Assembly (NCBI GenBank): GCA_028818755.1
Contig: JAPPNF010000092.1
Coordinates: 1 to 51,943 of the forward strand
Origin: Deltaproteobacteria bacterium
GTDB taxonomy: Bacteria; Desulfobacterota; Binatia; UBA9968; JAJDTQ01
Direction: 5' to 3'
DNA: 51,943 nt
The translations under genes and the position numbers were made by a program. Positions 42,254 through 50,367 of this stretch are shown one piece after another. Position 1 is the stretch's first letter. Each line of letters opens with the position of its first letter. Below the pieces are notes generated by a model. The model was given only the letters and a program-made list of their open reading frames with translations, was not told where the DNA came from and ran no database searches.

Positions 42254-42286
42254 TTTCTCCCTCTGGGAGAGGGTCGGGGTGAGGGC
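42254..42286. repeat. CTCCCTCTGGGAGAGGG-type intergenic repeat
   Basis: TCTCCC-TCT-GGGAGA (42256-42270) forms a small hairpin and is followed by GGGTCGGGGTGAGGGC. This is a common dispersed bacterial intergenic repeat type, here between the second amidase and fourth amidohydrolase. Confidence 0.6.
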
Positions 42287-42311
42287 ATCGAGCCCCAGAA
42301 AGGAGATAGAC

Positions 42312-43397
42312 ATGAACGGCTTTATCGACGCCGATACCCACATCGTCGAATCGGCGGATATCTGGGAGTACATGGACAAGGACATGTACGACCGCCGGCC
42401 GATCCTGCTCCAGGCTCCCACCGACACGGAGTACGCCAACTCCAATGCCTTCTGGCTCATCGACGGGCAGATCTATCCCAAGTCGGTGGGCAAGGGCAGC
42501 GCCCGGCTCAGCACCCCGGCGGAGCAGGAGCGGCAGTGGACCCGTCAGGACATCGACCTGGCGGTGCGGCAGTTGACCGATCCGCGGGCCCGGGTGGAGG
42601 CTCTTGACAAGCGCGGAGCCGACGCCGAGGTGATCTATTCGACTCTCTGGGGGGTCCGTCTCACCGAGGACGTGGACCTCGACGTGGCGCTGTGCCGCGC
42701 CTACAACCGCTGGATGGGCGAGGTCTGGGCCCAGGGCGACAACCGCCTGCGCTGGACCGCGGTGTTCCCGCTGACTTCCATCGAGGAGTCCATCAAGCAG
42801 TTGCACTACGCCAAGGAGCACGGCGCGGTGGGCGTCAACATGCGCGGCATCGAGGGCGACCGCTCGCTGGCCGAGCCCTACTTCTTTCCGCTCTACGAGG
42901 AGGCGGCCCGGCTGGACTTCCCCATCTGCATCCACATCGGCGCGGGCTCGCCGGCCATCTCCAGCGTGTTCGACGTGCGCGTCAGCCACACGCTGCCGCA
43001 CCTGCGCATGCTGCCGCTGATCGCCTTCCGCGACCTCGTGGCCAACAGGATCCCGCAGCAGTTTCCCGGCCTGCGGTTCGGCTACGTCGAGGCCAGCGCC
43101 TCCTGGGTGCCGTACCTGTTGCACCAGCTCCGGCGCACCAAGGCGAGCGACTCGCCGCTGGGACCCGAGCTGTTCGAGGAGTGCCGCATGTGGGTGGTGT
43201 GCGAGGTGGACGAAGACCTGCCCATGCTGCTCAACTACATCCACGAGGACCACATCATGATCGGCTCGGACTACGGCCATCTTGACCAGTCCTTCGAGGA
43301 CAACGTCGCCGCCAAGCTCCGCGCCCGCGACGACATCCCGTCGCGGGTGGTGGAGAAGATACTCTACGACAACCCGAAGGCTTTCTACTCGATGTAG
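42312..43397 (+). CDS. Amidohydrolase-related TIM-barrel metal hydrolase/decarboxylase (fourth copy)
   Basis: 361 aa from ATG 42312 with AAAGGAGATAG upstream. MNGFIDADTHIVESADIWEY carries a D-x-H with Thr in place of Ala. Others: AEVIYSTLWGVRL, NRWMGEVWAQGDNRLRW, ICIHIGAGSPAIS (His), YVEASASWVPYLLHQLRR and IGSDYGHLDQSFEDN, ending ILYDNPKAFYSM. Same family and probable role as its paralogues. A perfect 22-bp palindrome lies 60 bp downstream where the leftward Pht5-like gene ends. Confidence 0.87.
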   Translation: MNGFIDADTHIVESADIWEYMDKDMYDRRPILLQAPTDTEYANSNAFWLIDGQIYPKSVGKGSARLSTPAEQERQWTRQDIDLAVRQLTDPRARVEALDKRGADAEVIYSTLWGVRLTEDVDLDVALCRAYNRWMGEVWAQGDNRLRWTAVFPLTSIEESIKQLHYAKEHGAVGVNMRGIEGDRSLAEPYFFPLYEEAARLDFPICIHIGAGSPAISSVFDVRVSHTLPHLRMLPLIAFRDLVANRIPQQFPGLRFGYVEASASWVPYLLHQLRRTKASDSPLGPELFEECRMWVVCEVDEDLPMLLNYIHEDHIMIGSDYGHLDQSFEDNVAAKLRARDDIPSRVVEKILYDNPKAFYSM

Positions 43398-43457
43398 TGG
43401 CCGGCCACGCCTGAAAGTCGAGAGCCGCCGGGGGCTTGCCCCGAAGGAACCGTGGCA

Positions 43458-43479
43458 GGGGCGACCGGCCGGTCGCCCC
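43458..43479. repeat. Perfect 22-bp palindrome (GGGGCGACC type) at a convergent gene end
   Basis: GGGGCGACCGG and CCGGTCGCCCC are exact reverse complements. It sits between the fourth amidohydrolase stop and the leftward Pht5-like gene, and its right edge forms part of that gene's TAG stop codon. The GTAGGGGCGACC arm is a common dispersed repeat; it could terminate both genes. Confidence 0.75.
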
Positions 43480-44438
43480 TACGTGTCCAGCATCGTGGGG
43501 TGGAACATGTCCTCGGGCCGGAAACGGTCCCGGGTGAGGCCCTGGCGCTGGGCGTACTCCAGCATCTTGTCGACCTCGGCCCGCGTTGCCTTGAACCCCC
43601 AGCGGTAGAAGTCCTCGCCCGCGGCGGCGCGCTCCTCTTCCCACAGGGCCCTGTACCACAAGCCGGTCTGGTGGACGCGCTGCCATTCCAGCCACTGGTA
43701 GCAGCGTCGCTTGGACTCCTGCCAGGCGTCGAACATGCTGCGGGCCACCCAGGGGTGGCGTTCCAGCACCGAGTTCCGGATGAGCAGGGTGTGCTGGATC
43801 GGGAAGAAGCCGGTCCTATGGTAGTATTCGCGCTCGCGCCGGGCGTAGTCGGGAAACAGGAAGTCCACCCGCGGGCGGTCGTCGGGAGCCAGGGTGGCGG
43901 TGGTGATCATGGCGTCGATGGCCCCGTCCAGAAGAAGCTCCCGCAGCTTACCGTATCCTTCCACCACCTCGAGCTTGAGCCAGTCGGGCGGCGACCACTC
44001 GTGTGGGTTCTCCGGCGGCCGTCCCGCCACCCAGGTGATGGTGTCGAGGTCGACGCCGTATTCCTCCGCGAGGATGCCCCGGGCCCACAGGGCGGTGGTG
44101 GTGAACCAGCTCTGAATGCCCACCCGCTTGCCGTTGAGGTCCGCGGGCTCGGTGATGCCGGCGCTCGTGTTGACGTAGATGTAGGAGTGACGGAACATCC
44201 GCTTGACGAATATGGGGATGGCGGTGAACCCCAGGGTCCTGAAGGGCAGGTCGACGATGTAGCGGCCGGTGAAGAACTCGGCCACGTCGAAGCGGCCCTC
44301 GTGGCCGCCGAAGTGGCGGTTCACGTCATCAGCGTCCACGTGGACGCGGAGGTCGATTCCCTCCGGCTTGACCGCTCCCTCTATCAACGCCCGGGCGCGG
44401 TCATAGGGAGCGCAGATCATGCTCAGTTCGAGCGCCAT
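43479..44438 (-). CDS. 4,5-dihydroxyphthalate decarboxylase-like protein (binding-protein fold, no signal peptide)
   Basis: 319 aa from ATG 44438 (MALELSMICAPYDRARALIE); no signal peptide. Matches the Pht5-type family: YDRARALIEGAVKPEGIDLR, AIPIFVKRMFRHSYIYVNTS, AGITEPADLNGKRVGIQSWF and TTTALWARGILAEEYGVDLD. This family uses the type-2 periplasmic-binding fold but acts in the cytoplasm, where the reference member decarboxylates 4,5-dihydroxyphthalate. Substrate here may differ. It is the second signal-less binding-fold protein next to an amidohydrolase. Stop codon is shared with a palindromic repeat. Confidence 0.8.
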   Translation of the reverse strand: MALELSMICAPYDRARALIEGAVKPEGIDLRVHVDADDVNRHFGGHEGRFDVAEFFTGRYIVDLPFRTLGFTAIPIFVKRMFRHSYIYVNTSAGITEPADLNGKRVGIQSWFTTTALWARGILAEEYGVDLDTITWVAGRPPENPHEWSPPDWLKLEVVEGYGKLRELLLDGAIDAMITTATLAPDDRPRVDFLFPDYARREREYYHRTGFFPIQHTLLIRNSVLERHPWVARSMFDAWQESKRRCYQWLEWQRVHQTGLWYRALWEEERAAAGEDFYRWGFKATRAEVDKMLEYAQRQGLTRDRFRPEDMFHPTMLDT

Positions 44439-44619
44439 GAAAAGAGATCCTGCCAGCGGCACTATCTCGCGATGTACCCTGGCAGTCAATGTCGGCCATC
44501 GCGTAGTGTGCGGTTGATTCCACCGGAGCGTTGATCCACAATTTTCGGAGGTGTCTTCGTGCCCCCGACGATACCGGATCGGGACCCGTACAGCCTGCGG
44601 AAAAACGGAGGAGTTCAAG

Positions 44620-44997
44620 ATGGGAGACGATACTCTCAGGATCAAGGCCACGGGCATCGACCACATGGTGGTGCACGTGGAGGATGTGGCACGGGCCAAG
44701 CGGTTCTACGTGGACCTGCTCGGGATGGAGGTGGCCCACGAGCACGACGGCCGGGTCTTCCTCCGCTGCGGACAGCAGCAGCTTGGCCTGTTCAAGGCGC
44801 GTCAGCCGCTGGACCCGTCCGCTGGCCGTGACCTGAACCATGTCGCGCTTCAGGTGGAGTCGGGCAGCTACGAGGAGGTGAAGGCCGCCTTGGAGGCGTC
44901 GGGAGTCGCGGTGAGCGGACGCAGGGGAGACCCGCGTTGCATCTACTTTCGGGATCCGGACGGTCACCAGGTGCAGATTCTGGCGCCACGGACATGA
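44620..44997 (+). CDS. VOC/glyoxalase-fold metal enzyme
   Basis: 125 aa from ATG 44620 (CGGAGGAGTTCAAG upstream). Two VOC half-modules: ATGIDHMVVHVEDVARAKRF (His ligand), LNHVALQVESGSYEEVKAAL (His) and YFRDPDGHQVQILAPR (His/Glu ligand). Typical of glyoxalase, extradiol dioxygenase or fosfomycin-type proteins. It runs with the aldo/keto reductase 33 bp downstream and is divergent from the Pht5-like gene. Substrate unknown. Confidence 0.85.
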   Translation: MGDDTLRIKATGIDHMVVHVEDVARAKRFYVDLLGMEVAHEHDGRVFLRCGQQQLGLFKARQPLDPSAGRDLNHVALQVESGSYEEVKAALEASGVAVSGRRGDPRCIYFRDPDGHQVQILAPRT

Positions 44998-45030
44998 TCC
45001 GCCCGCCCGGACACGACGAGAGCGTGAGCC

Positions 45031-46026
45031 ATGCAATACAGGATGCTGGGTAGGACGGGCCTTCGGGTCTCGGAAATCGGTTTCGGGTGCGGCAACGTCG
45101 GCGGCCTGATGACCCGGGACGGCCATGACGAGCAGCTCGACGCGGTGCGGCGCGCGCTCTCCCTGGGCATCAACTATTTCGACACGGCCAGGGCCTACGG
45201 GGAGGGCAAGTCGGAGACGAACCTCGGCCGGGTGCTGGACGAGATCGGCGAGGAGACCGTGCTGTCCACCAAGGTCCGCCTCGAATCCGACGCCCTCGGG
45301 GACATCGCCTCGGCCACCGTCGCCCACGCGGACCAGGGGCTTGCCCGCCTGGGACGCGACTCGGTGGACCTGATGCAGCTCCACACCCGGCTCGTCAACA
45401 GGCGGGAGGATGGGCGCTTCGGCATGACTCCGGCCGAGGTGCTGGGGCCGGGGGGCGTCATCGAGGGATTCAAGCGGCTGCGCGACCAGCGACGGGTCGG
45501 GTTTTTCGGATTCACCGGCCTGGGCGACGTCGATGCCATTGAGGCGCTGGTGGACAGCGGCGAGTTCGACTCCTTCCAGGCCTACTACAACCTGCTCAAT
45601 CCCAGCGCCGGCCAGTCCGTGCCCGATGGTTTCAGCGCCCTGAACTACCGCCGCGTCATCGACCGGGCCGCCGCGCAGGGCATGGGGGTCGTGGTAATAC
45701 GCGTGCTGGCGGCCGGAGTTCTGAGCCCGACTCCGGAGTCAGGCGGCGGCACCAGCCGCGAACCGCTCTCCGCGGGCTCCGACTACGAGCGCGACGTGGC
45801 CCGGGCCCACAAACTGGGCTTCCTCAAGGACCACGGGCTGGAATTCCTGCCCCGGGCGGCCATCCGCTTCGCCTTGATGAAGCCCGAGGTCGGCACGGTC
45901 CTGGTGGGCTTCTCCAACAACGCCCAGATCGACGAGGCCGCGGCGTGCTCGGGGGCGGACCCACTGCCGGAGGGCGCCATGGCCGGACTTCGCGAGATCT
46001 GGGACAGCGACTTCGGCAGCCGATAA
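45031..46026 (+). CDS. Aldo/keto reductase
   Basis: 331 aa from ATG 45031 (MQYRMLGRTGLRVSEIGFG). Catalytic tetrad by motif: Asp in YFDTARAYGEGKSE, Tyr in ARAYG, Lys in LSTKVRLES and His in LMQLHTRLV. The C-terminus has FALMKPEVGTVLVGFSNNAQIDEA, the NADPH-binding step. It reduces an aldehyde or ketone; the substrate is unclear. It ends the catabolic cluster before the composition change at 46.03 kb. Confidence 0.88.
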   Translation: MQYRMLGRTGLRVSEIGFGCGNVGGLMTRDGHDEQLDAVRRALSLGINYFDTARAYGEGKSETNLGRVLDEIGEETVLSTKVRLESDALGDIASATVAHADQGLARLGRDSVDLMQLHTRLVNRREDGRFGMTPAEVLGPGGVIEGFKRLRDQRRVGFFGFTGLGDVDAIEALVDSGEFDSFQAYYNLLNPSAGQSVPDGFSALNYRRVIDRAAAQGMGVVVIRVLAAGVLSPTPESGGGTSREPLSAGSDYERDVARAHKLGFLKDHGLEFLPRAAIRFALMKPEVGTVLVGFSNNAQIDEAAACSGADPLPEGAMAGLREIWDSDFGSR

Positions 46027-46229
46027 CTCCGACTCCACCGCAGGCAATTGGGTGCAACCCCTTCCCCCCACCTCAGGCTTCTGCGAGCCAGAACACTTGC
46101 GGCGGCCACGCGCAACTCACCGGCTCTTGCCCTGTCGCCCATCTCCCGCTCTGGTACTCGACACCCTCCGCATTGAGGAATGCAAAAAACGCCGCCGTGC
46201 CCACGCCAAGAAAACAGAGGAGCTCACGT

Positions 46230-46269
46230 ACTACGTCTACCGCGCGCTCATAGCGGCAGTAGACGTAGT
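46230..46269 (-). terminator. Inverted repeat just after the SMC-like ATPase gene
   Basis: ACTACGTCTAC (46230-46240) and GTAGACGTAGT (46259-46269) form an 11-bp stem with an 18-nt interior. On the minus strand it directly follows the stop of the gene ending at 46270. The remaining 200 bp to the aldo/keto reductase carry no gene that can be supported. Confidence 0.5.
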
Positions 46270-48063
46270 TCAATGTGGGTCAAAGGAGGCGTCAGACTCC
46301 CGTATGGTGATAATTCCGGCACCATTCGTATCGTCGGCCAACTGCTGCGCGATCCCATGTTCGTAGGTCGTCACCAAGAGTTGACGGGGAGAGCCACCAA
46401 CGGTGGCTGTGGCCAGGGTTGCCGCGACAGCGTGGCGCAGTTGGGGATCGAGGTGTTCTAGGGGTTCGTCGAACCACGCGAAGGGAAGGGAGGTCGTGGT
46501 TGCAATGACGATCAAGTGGGTAACGATTCTGGCCCACGTGCGTTCCCCACCGCTGAGCGTGTCCCATCCTAGCTCCTCATCGCCTCGAAGCCGCGTGATC
46601 GACCCGTCGGGCCTGAAAGTGAGGCCGTTATTTGTAAACAGATGCTTCCAACGCGCTCGCACTTCACTCGCCAGTGGCTCGATGCGAGATTCGATCACAT
46701 GATTCGCCGCCTCTGACAGTACCCTTGCTCCGGCAAATGCAGCGGCTTCCCGTCGATATGCCAGCCGGAGATGTCGCTCCTCCTGCAGGATCTGGTCATC
46801 CGTGGCAATTTGGGCCTTCAACGACTCCAGGCGGGACTGCATTCCGCCAAGCTGCTGGTTGTGTTCGTCAAGAGCAGCGCTCGCCTGTTGGTACAAGGCT
46901 TCGGCTGCAGCTCGGGTGGGTACATTGTCTACCCCGGCGTCGATACTCGGAGGCTGTAACGCGTCCAGTTGGGCGAGCAACTTCGAAACCGCGTTTGCGT
47001 GCGTATGCCTTGCGGCGCGAGTCTCTTCAAGGCGTCTCGCCTCCATCTGTGCATCTGCCCGTTGTGTCCTATGTGCCGATATCGCCGACAAACGCTGATG
47101 AGAAGGAAGCGGGCGCAGACAGGTCGGACAGACCGTGTGGTCTCTGTCGAGTAACCTAACTGCCTGTTCGGCAACAGTGATGACAGAACGTGCGGTGATT
47201 GCGCCTTCTGTCATTTCGGCAACTGCGCGTTCAGACTTCTCCAATTCTGTACGCAATTCGGAGCTGATCGACTCCTTAGTATCAGAGGCTACCGGTCGAC
47301 CGAGTAGATCCTCAATAGTGGCCAGCAGACGAGAGCGTTGCTGTTCATACCGTTCCAATTGACCCGCAAGGGCGAGGTGCCGTTCGACCAAAGACCGTTG
47401 CGCGGCAGCAGAGTCACGAACTTGCTCAAGTTCTGTGCCGCGTTGCTTGAGATGTGTAATCTGTGCTTCTAGTCCAGCGATCTCACCCTCTAGCACAGCC
47501 CGAGTCTCCATGCGTTGTCTGGTCGTCGACCGGAGTACCGCTCGTGCCTTCTCTGCCTCTTTGGCAACCGACTGAGCAGTCTGGGCCACGCCAAGCAGGT
47601 GGGTAACGCCGAAAGCGTGATGGAGGTGGCCTTCAAGACTAAGAGTGTCATTAGCTGCGATGTGACCGCCGCCCAACATCATTGACAGACGACTGGCTAC
47701 AGGGAGTTCTATCCTTAATGCTTGTTCCATTTCTGTTAGAGCCGAACTCTCGGTTAACCTCGTGCCGTTCATTTCGTATGTCGCTGTGGGGGCACCGCGT
47801 CGCCTTGCAGCCCGACGGATGTTGAATCGGCGTCCATCGGGGAGGTCGAACTCGACCTGGACCTCCGCGCCTTCTGCGCCAGCTCGGATGCAAGCCCTTG
47901 GGTCGACGTTACTGTGCCCCCCGAACACAGCCCAAGCGAGTCCGTACACAAGCGATGTTTTCCCCACCCCGTTGGGGGCGACGACGAAGGTCGTGCCGGG
48001 ATTGAGCCGTAGGTCGAGGTCTTCGTAAGATCGCCAGTTGCGGAGGTGGATTCGATGAATCAT
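46270..48063 (-). CDS. SMC/Rad50-like AAA ATPase with zinc-hook motif
   Basis: 597 aa from ATG 48063, overlapping the upstream stop as ATGA. Walker A APNGVGKTSLV (residues 29-39) lies in MIHRIHLRNWRSYEDLDLRL, the Rad50/RecF-type opening. Then long coiled coils (about 165-300 and 330-440) flank a CPTC zinc-hook (Cys312, Cys315). Signature motif LSGGERTWARI is at 503-513 and Walker B LPFAWFDEPLEHLD has Asp532-Glu533. DNA-end or chromatin-type ATPase; such proteins power several anti-phage systems. No Mre11-type nuclease is adjacent, so the partner is likely the 300-aa protein upstream. Confidence 0.88.
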   Translation of the reverse strand: MIHRIHLRNWRSYEDLDLRLNPGTTFVVAPNGVGKTSLVYGLAWAVFGGHSNVDPRACIRAGAEGAEVQVEFDLPDGRRFNIRRAARRRGAPTATYEMNGTRLTESSALTEMEQALRIELPVASRLSMMLGGGHIAANDTLSLEGHLHHAFGVTHLLGVAQTAQSVAKEAEKARAVLRSTTRQRMETRAVLEGEIAGLEAQITHLKQRGTELEQVRDSAAAQRSLVERHLALAGQLERYEQQRSRLLATIEDLLGRPVASDTKESISSELRTELEKSERAVAEMTEGAITARSVITVAEQAVRLLDRDHTVCPTCLRPLPSHQRLSAISAHRTQRADAQMEARRLEETRAARHTHANAVSKLLAQLDALQPPSIDAGVDNVPTRAAAEALYQQASAALDEHNQQLGGMQSRLESLKAQIATDDQILQEERHLRLAYRREAAAFAGARVLSEAANHVIESRIEPLASEVRARWKHLFTNNGLTFRPDGSITRLRGDEELGWDTLSGGERTWARIVTHLIVIATTTSLPFAWFDEPLEHLDPQLRHAVAATLATATVGGSPRQLLVTTYEHGIAQQLADDTNGAGIITIRESDASFDPH

Positions 48064-48962
48064 GCGGCTTTCCCGACGACTTCACCCAATCGGGCCTCGT
48101 AGTCTTCCGCGGAGAGTCGTCCGTGTTGAGCCTCCTGAACAATGGCAGCCAACCATTGCGCCTCCTGATCTCCAAAATCTGTCCAAGTGGCCTGCTTGGC
48201 TTCAATTCTAGCTCGGGCACCGGCCGTGGATACTTCGGTTACTACCCCGGTTGCCAACCGGTAAGGATCCAAGGCCGATGCGGGACCAGTGGCGGGATCA
48301 AGGAGATCAGTGCTCATGGGCTCGAATTCGGGTATCATGCTCCTTAGCCACGCCTCACATGTCGTACGAGCGTCGGCGATCGAACGCCGCAGACGAGGCG
48401 GCCGTCTCTCGCCCGATGGTGTTTCAATGGCTCGATAGACGTCACCCCGGTCCACTACCACTGCTAGGGGTTCTTGTCCTGTGGTGGTGTAGAGGACCGC
48501 ATGGGAGTCAGGAAAGGCACTGAACACCTTGGCGATCTCTTCGGCCCTGTTGTTGAGGGCGTGTTCCAGATTCGATGAAGTGGTTTCCGGTACGACCCGA
48601 ATACGCAGGCCTCGGGCCTGGATCACCAAGGTCGAAGCCAGCCCAACCGCTGTCGAAGCAGCATCCGGCGTGACTAAGGCTCTTTGATCAACTGTGAAGC
48701 GCAGATGGTCCTGGAGTGCTTCGCCGAGATCGCTAGCTCGGTCGCTCTTAGAGGCCCAAGTGGCCACGAGTTGTTCGATCGACGGTCTGGAAGCGTAGGG
48801 ATCTACCCCGTGCGCTGCCGTGATCGATTCGATGAAGGCTGCAGCTGTTCGGCGCTGTCGTTCCGGCAGATCCTCGAGTGCGGGTGGCTCGTCGCGGTCG
48901 CCCTCCAAATAGTCCAAATAAGCCTCTCGGAACTTTCTGAGATGGTCATCCTTGGTACTCAT
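48060..48962 (-). CDS. Unrecognised 300-aa protein coupled to the SMC-like ATPase
   Basis: 300 aa from ATG 48962 after AAAGGAGGAAC. I do not recognise a family. The N-terminus is acidic and helical (FREAYLDYLEGDRDEPPALE, then AAFIESITAAHGVDPYASRP). A middle region predicts beta strands (GLRIRVVPETTSSNLEHALN, AVLYTTTGQEPLAVVVDRGD). C-terminal helices follow (ACEAW-like, AQWLAAIVQEAQ). No signal peptide, membrane helix, Cys-rich motif or nuclease signature seen. The four-base overlap with the ATPase gene implies a protein partnership, perhaps a substrate adaptor or effector. Confidence 0.75.
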   Translation of the reverse strand: MSTKDDHLRKFREAYLDYLEGDRDEPPALEDLPERQRRTAAAFIESITAAHGVDPYASRPSIEQLVATWASKSDRASDLGEALQDHLRFTVDQRALVTPDAASTAVGLASTLVIQARGLRIRVVPETTSSNLEHALNNRAEEIAKVFSAFPDSHAVLYTTTGQEPLAVVVDRGDVYRAIETPSGERRPPRLRRSIADARTTCEAWLRSMIPEFEPMSTDLLDPATGPASALDPYRLATGVVTEVSTAGARARIEAKQATWTDFGDQEAQWLAAIVQEAQHGRLSAEDYEARLGEVVGKAA

Positions 48963-48998
48963 CAGTTCCTCCTTTCCATATTGCCCAGCTATTGTGCG

Positions 48999-49655
48999 TC
49001 ACTTGAAGGGATAGTCGGGGTGGGCTTCAAGCGTACGTAGAGCGGCATTGTAGATTTGGCCGATCCGCTGGCTGGTCAAGCCAAGTCGCTCACCGACCTC
49101 CTTACGACTGCACATACGGAAGTGAATCTCAAAGAAGATCTCTCGGTCTTGGTCACTGAGAGCCTCTCGGGCGAGGTCGCGTAGCTGGAGCACGTTTCGT
49201 AGCATGAAGTATTCGGCCTCTGGGTCACCCCAATCACTGGGAAGCGATTCGAATAACGCTGGTTCCGTTGCACCGTCTGGGCCGTCCGGTTCAAGGTCGC
49301 CCGACACTAGGTACAGTTGGGGTCGATGGTCAGTACCGCGTAGACCTTTGTTGGAAGCCTTGAGTGCATCGATTGCCTTGTATCCAGCGATGGATACTGC
49401 CAAGCCCTCCCATGTGCCCTCAAGGCGCTCTGGCGGGTACTGAAGGAGACCGAGCAGCGCTTCTGACAGTACGTCGTCCGCACTGACTGCAGTACTCACC
49501 AGAATGCGTTCCTGTTTATCCTTTGAGCGCTGTCCGCGTGTCCCAAAGAGGGTCTTGTGGATCTTCGCGTACATGACGTCAAGGATTCTTTCGAGACGCT
49601 CTCTGTCCTCTAGGAGTGGGTGCTCGGAAGCGGATGCCTGTGAAACGGATGCCAT
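48999..49655 (-). CDS. Sigma-70-family RNA polymerase sigma factor (ECF-like)
   Basis: 218 aa from ATG 49655; the in-frame extension to 49766 is rejected as it would run across the divergent promoter region. Region 2 is seen around ADDVLSEALLGLLQYPPERL and VSIAGYKAIDALKASNKG; region 4 HTH is DQDREIFFEIHFRMCSRKEV followed by GERLGLTSQRIGQIYNAALR. No anti-sigma gene is adjacent. Starts its operon 110 bp from the divergent ubiquitin-like gene, so it may control both units. Alternative: an HTH sigma-like regulator that no longer directs polymerase. Confidence 0.8.
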   Translation of the reverse strand: MASVSQASASEHPLLEDRERLERILDVMYAKIHKTLFGTRGQRSKDKQERILVSTAVSADDVLSEALLGLLQYPPERLEGTWEGLAVSIAGYKAIDALKASNKGLRGTDHRPQLYLVSGDLEPDGPDGATEPALFESLPSDWGDPEAEYFMLRNVLQLRDLAREALSDQDREIFFEIHFRMCSRKEVGERLGLTSQRIGQIYNAALRTLEAHPDYPFK

Positions 49656-49765
49656 TTTCACCCTTATTGTCGCAAACGGAGCCAAAACTGAAAATCGGTG
49701 CCTTTCGTTTTCACTGCAGCGGGGAATCTCGACAGACCTTGTAGACCCCTCGAAAGGAGAGACCA

Positions 49766-50020
49766 TTGACCGAGAACATCGAAAAGATCCGCCGCCGCAT
49801 CCCGTTCACCATCGACGGGCAACCCTTCACCACCGACGACCTCAGCCAGCGTGCCTCGGCGCTTCTGAATCTGGCTGGATTGGATCCTGCCACCTTCGAC
49901 CTAGGGGAACTCGTCGGAAAGGAGCACCCTCAGACGAAGCGTTTCGCCGATGAGGAGATCGTCTCCATAGTTAAGGACGCGCGGTTCATATCGATCCGTC
50001 AGAGCGCACCTGTCGCCTAA
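49766..50020 (+). CDS. Ubiquitin-like protein (multiubiquitin-family, single domain)
   Basis: 84 aa from TTG 49766, chosen because AAAGGAGA lies just upstream and it is the only start giving the domain. The domain RRIPFTIDGQPFTTDDLSQR, ALLNLAGLDPATFDLGELVG, ADEEIVSIVKDARFISIRQS fits the beta-grasp pattern of prokaryotic multiubiquitin proteins. It is a single domain, not a tandem, and the tail ends SAPVA, so no Gly-Gly is present at the C-terminus. It is followed by a stop/start overlap (TAATG) into the E2 gene. The modifier is thought to be joined to targets by the E1 and E2 encoded next. Confidence 0.78.
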   Translation: MTENIEKIRRRIPFTIDGQPFTTDDLSQRASALLNLAGLDPATFDLGELVGKEHPQTKRFADEEIVSIVKDARFISIRQSAPVA

Positions 50021-50367
50021 TGAAAACGGGTGTCGAAGCGTTCATCCAGGACGTGACAGAACTCGGCTGTGATCCGACGCTCGACGCCGATCTGGTCATA
50101 TACAAAGTTGTGGCCGTCGACGGTGCCTACGCTGGAAGGCCAGTGGATACTGCTGTCGGTATTAACGAGCTAGAGCCGTGGCCTCAGGTACCTCCGCACT
50201 GGCTTCATTTTCCTGCTGGCGTAAGGTTCTCCCGCACCAACAGCCAACTCTCTCCCAAGTCTGGATGGTTAATGCACAGCCGCCAGATAACCGGGTGGGG
50301 CGACGCGCCGGCTGGAGTCGCGTGGGTGAGCCATGTCCGCGCAGTCCTCAGTGGGGCGGTTGCGTGA
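50020..50367 (+). CDS. Prokaryotic E2-like (family E) protein
   Basis: 115 aa from ATG 50020, whose A overlaps the Ubl stop. The order is an N-terminal helix, strands with LVIYKVVAVDG, then PWPQVPPHWLHFPAGVRF (the P-P turn of UBC folds) and SGWLMHSRQITGWGD, matching the Prok-E2_E pattern. The only cysteine is Cys17, in the N-terminal helix; no Cys is visible where the E2 active site would lie. Thus it may act as a scaffold, use a different residue or belong to a degenerate branch. Its stop TGA overlaps the next ATG. Confidence 0.72.
   Translation: MKTGVEAFIQDVTELGCDPTLDADLVIYKVVAVDGAYAGRPVDTAVGINELEPWPQVPPHWLHFPAGVRFSRTNSQLSPKSGWLMHSRQITGWGDAPAGVAWVSHVRAVLSGAVA

Noticed and set aside
46073-46273. 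66-aa minus-strand ORF in the gap before the SMC-like gene
   Set aside because: No ribosome site, no recognised pattern, and it spans the inverted repeat 46230-46269.
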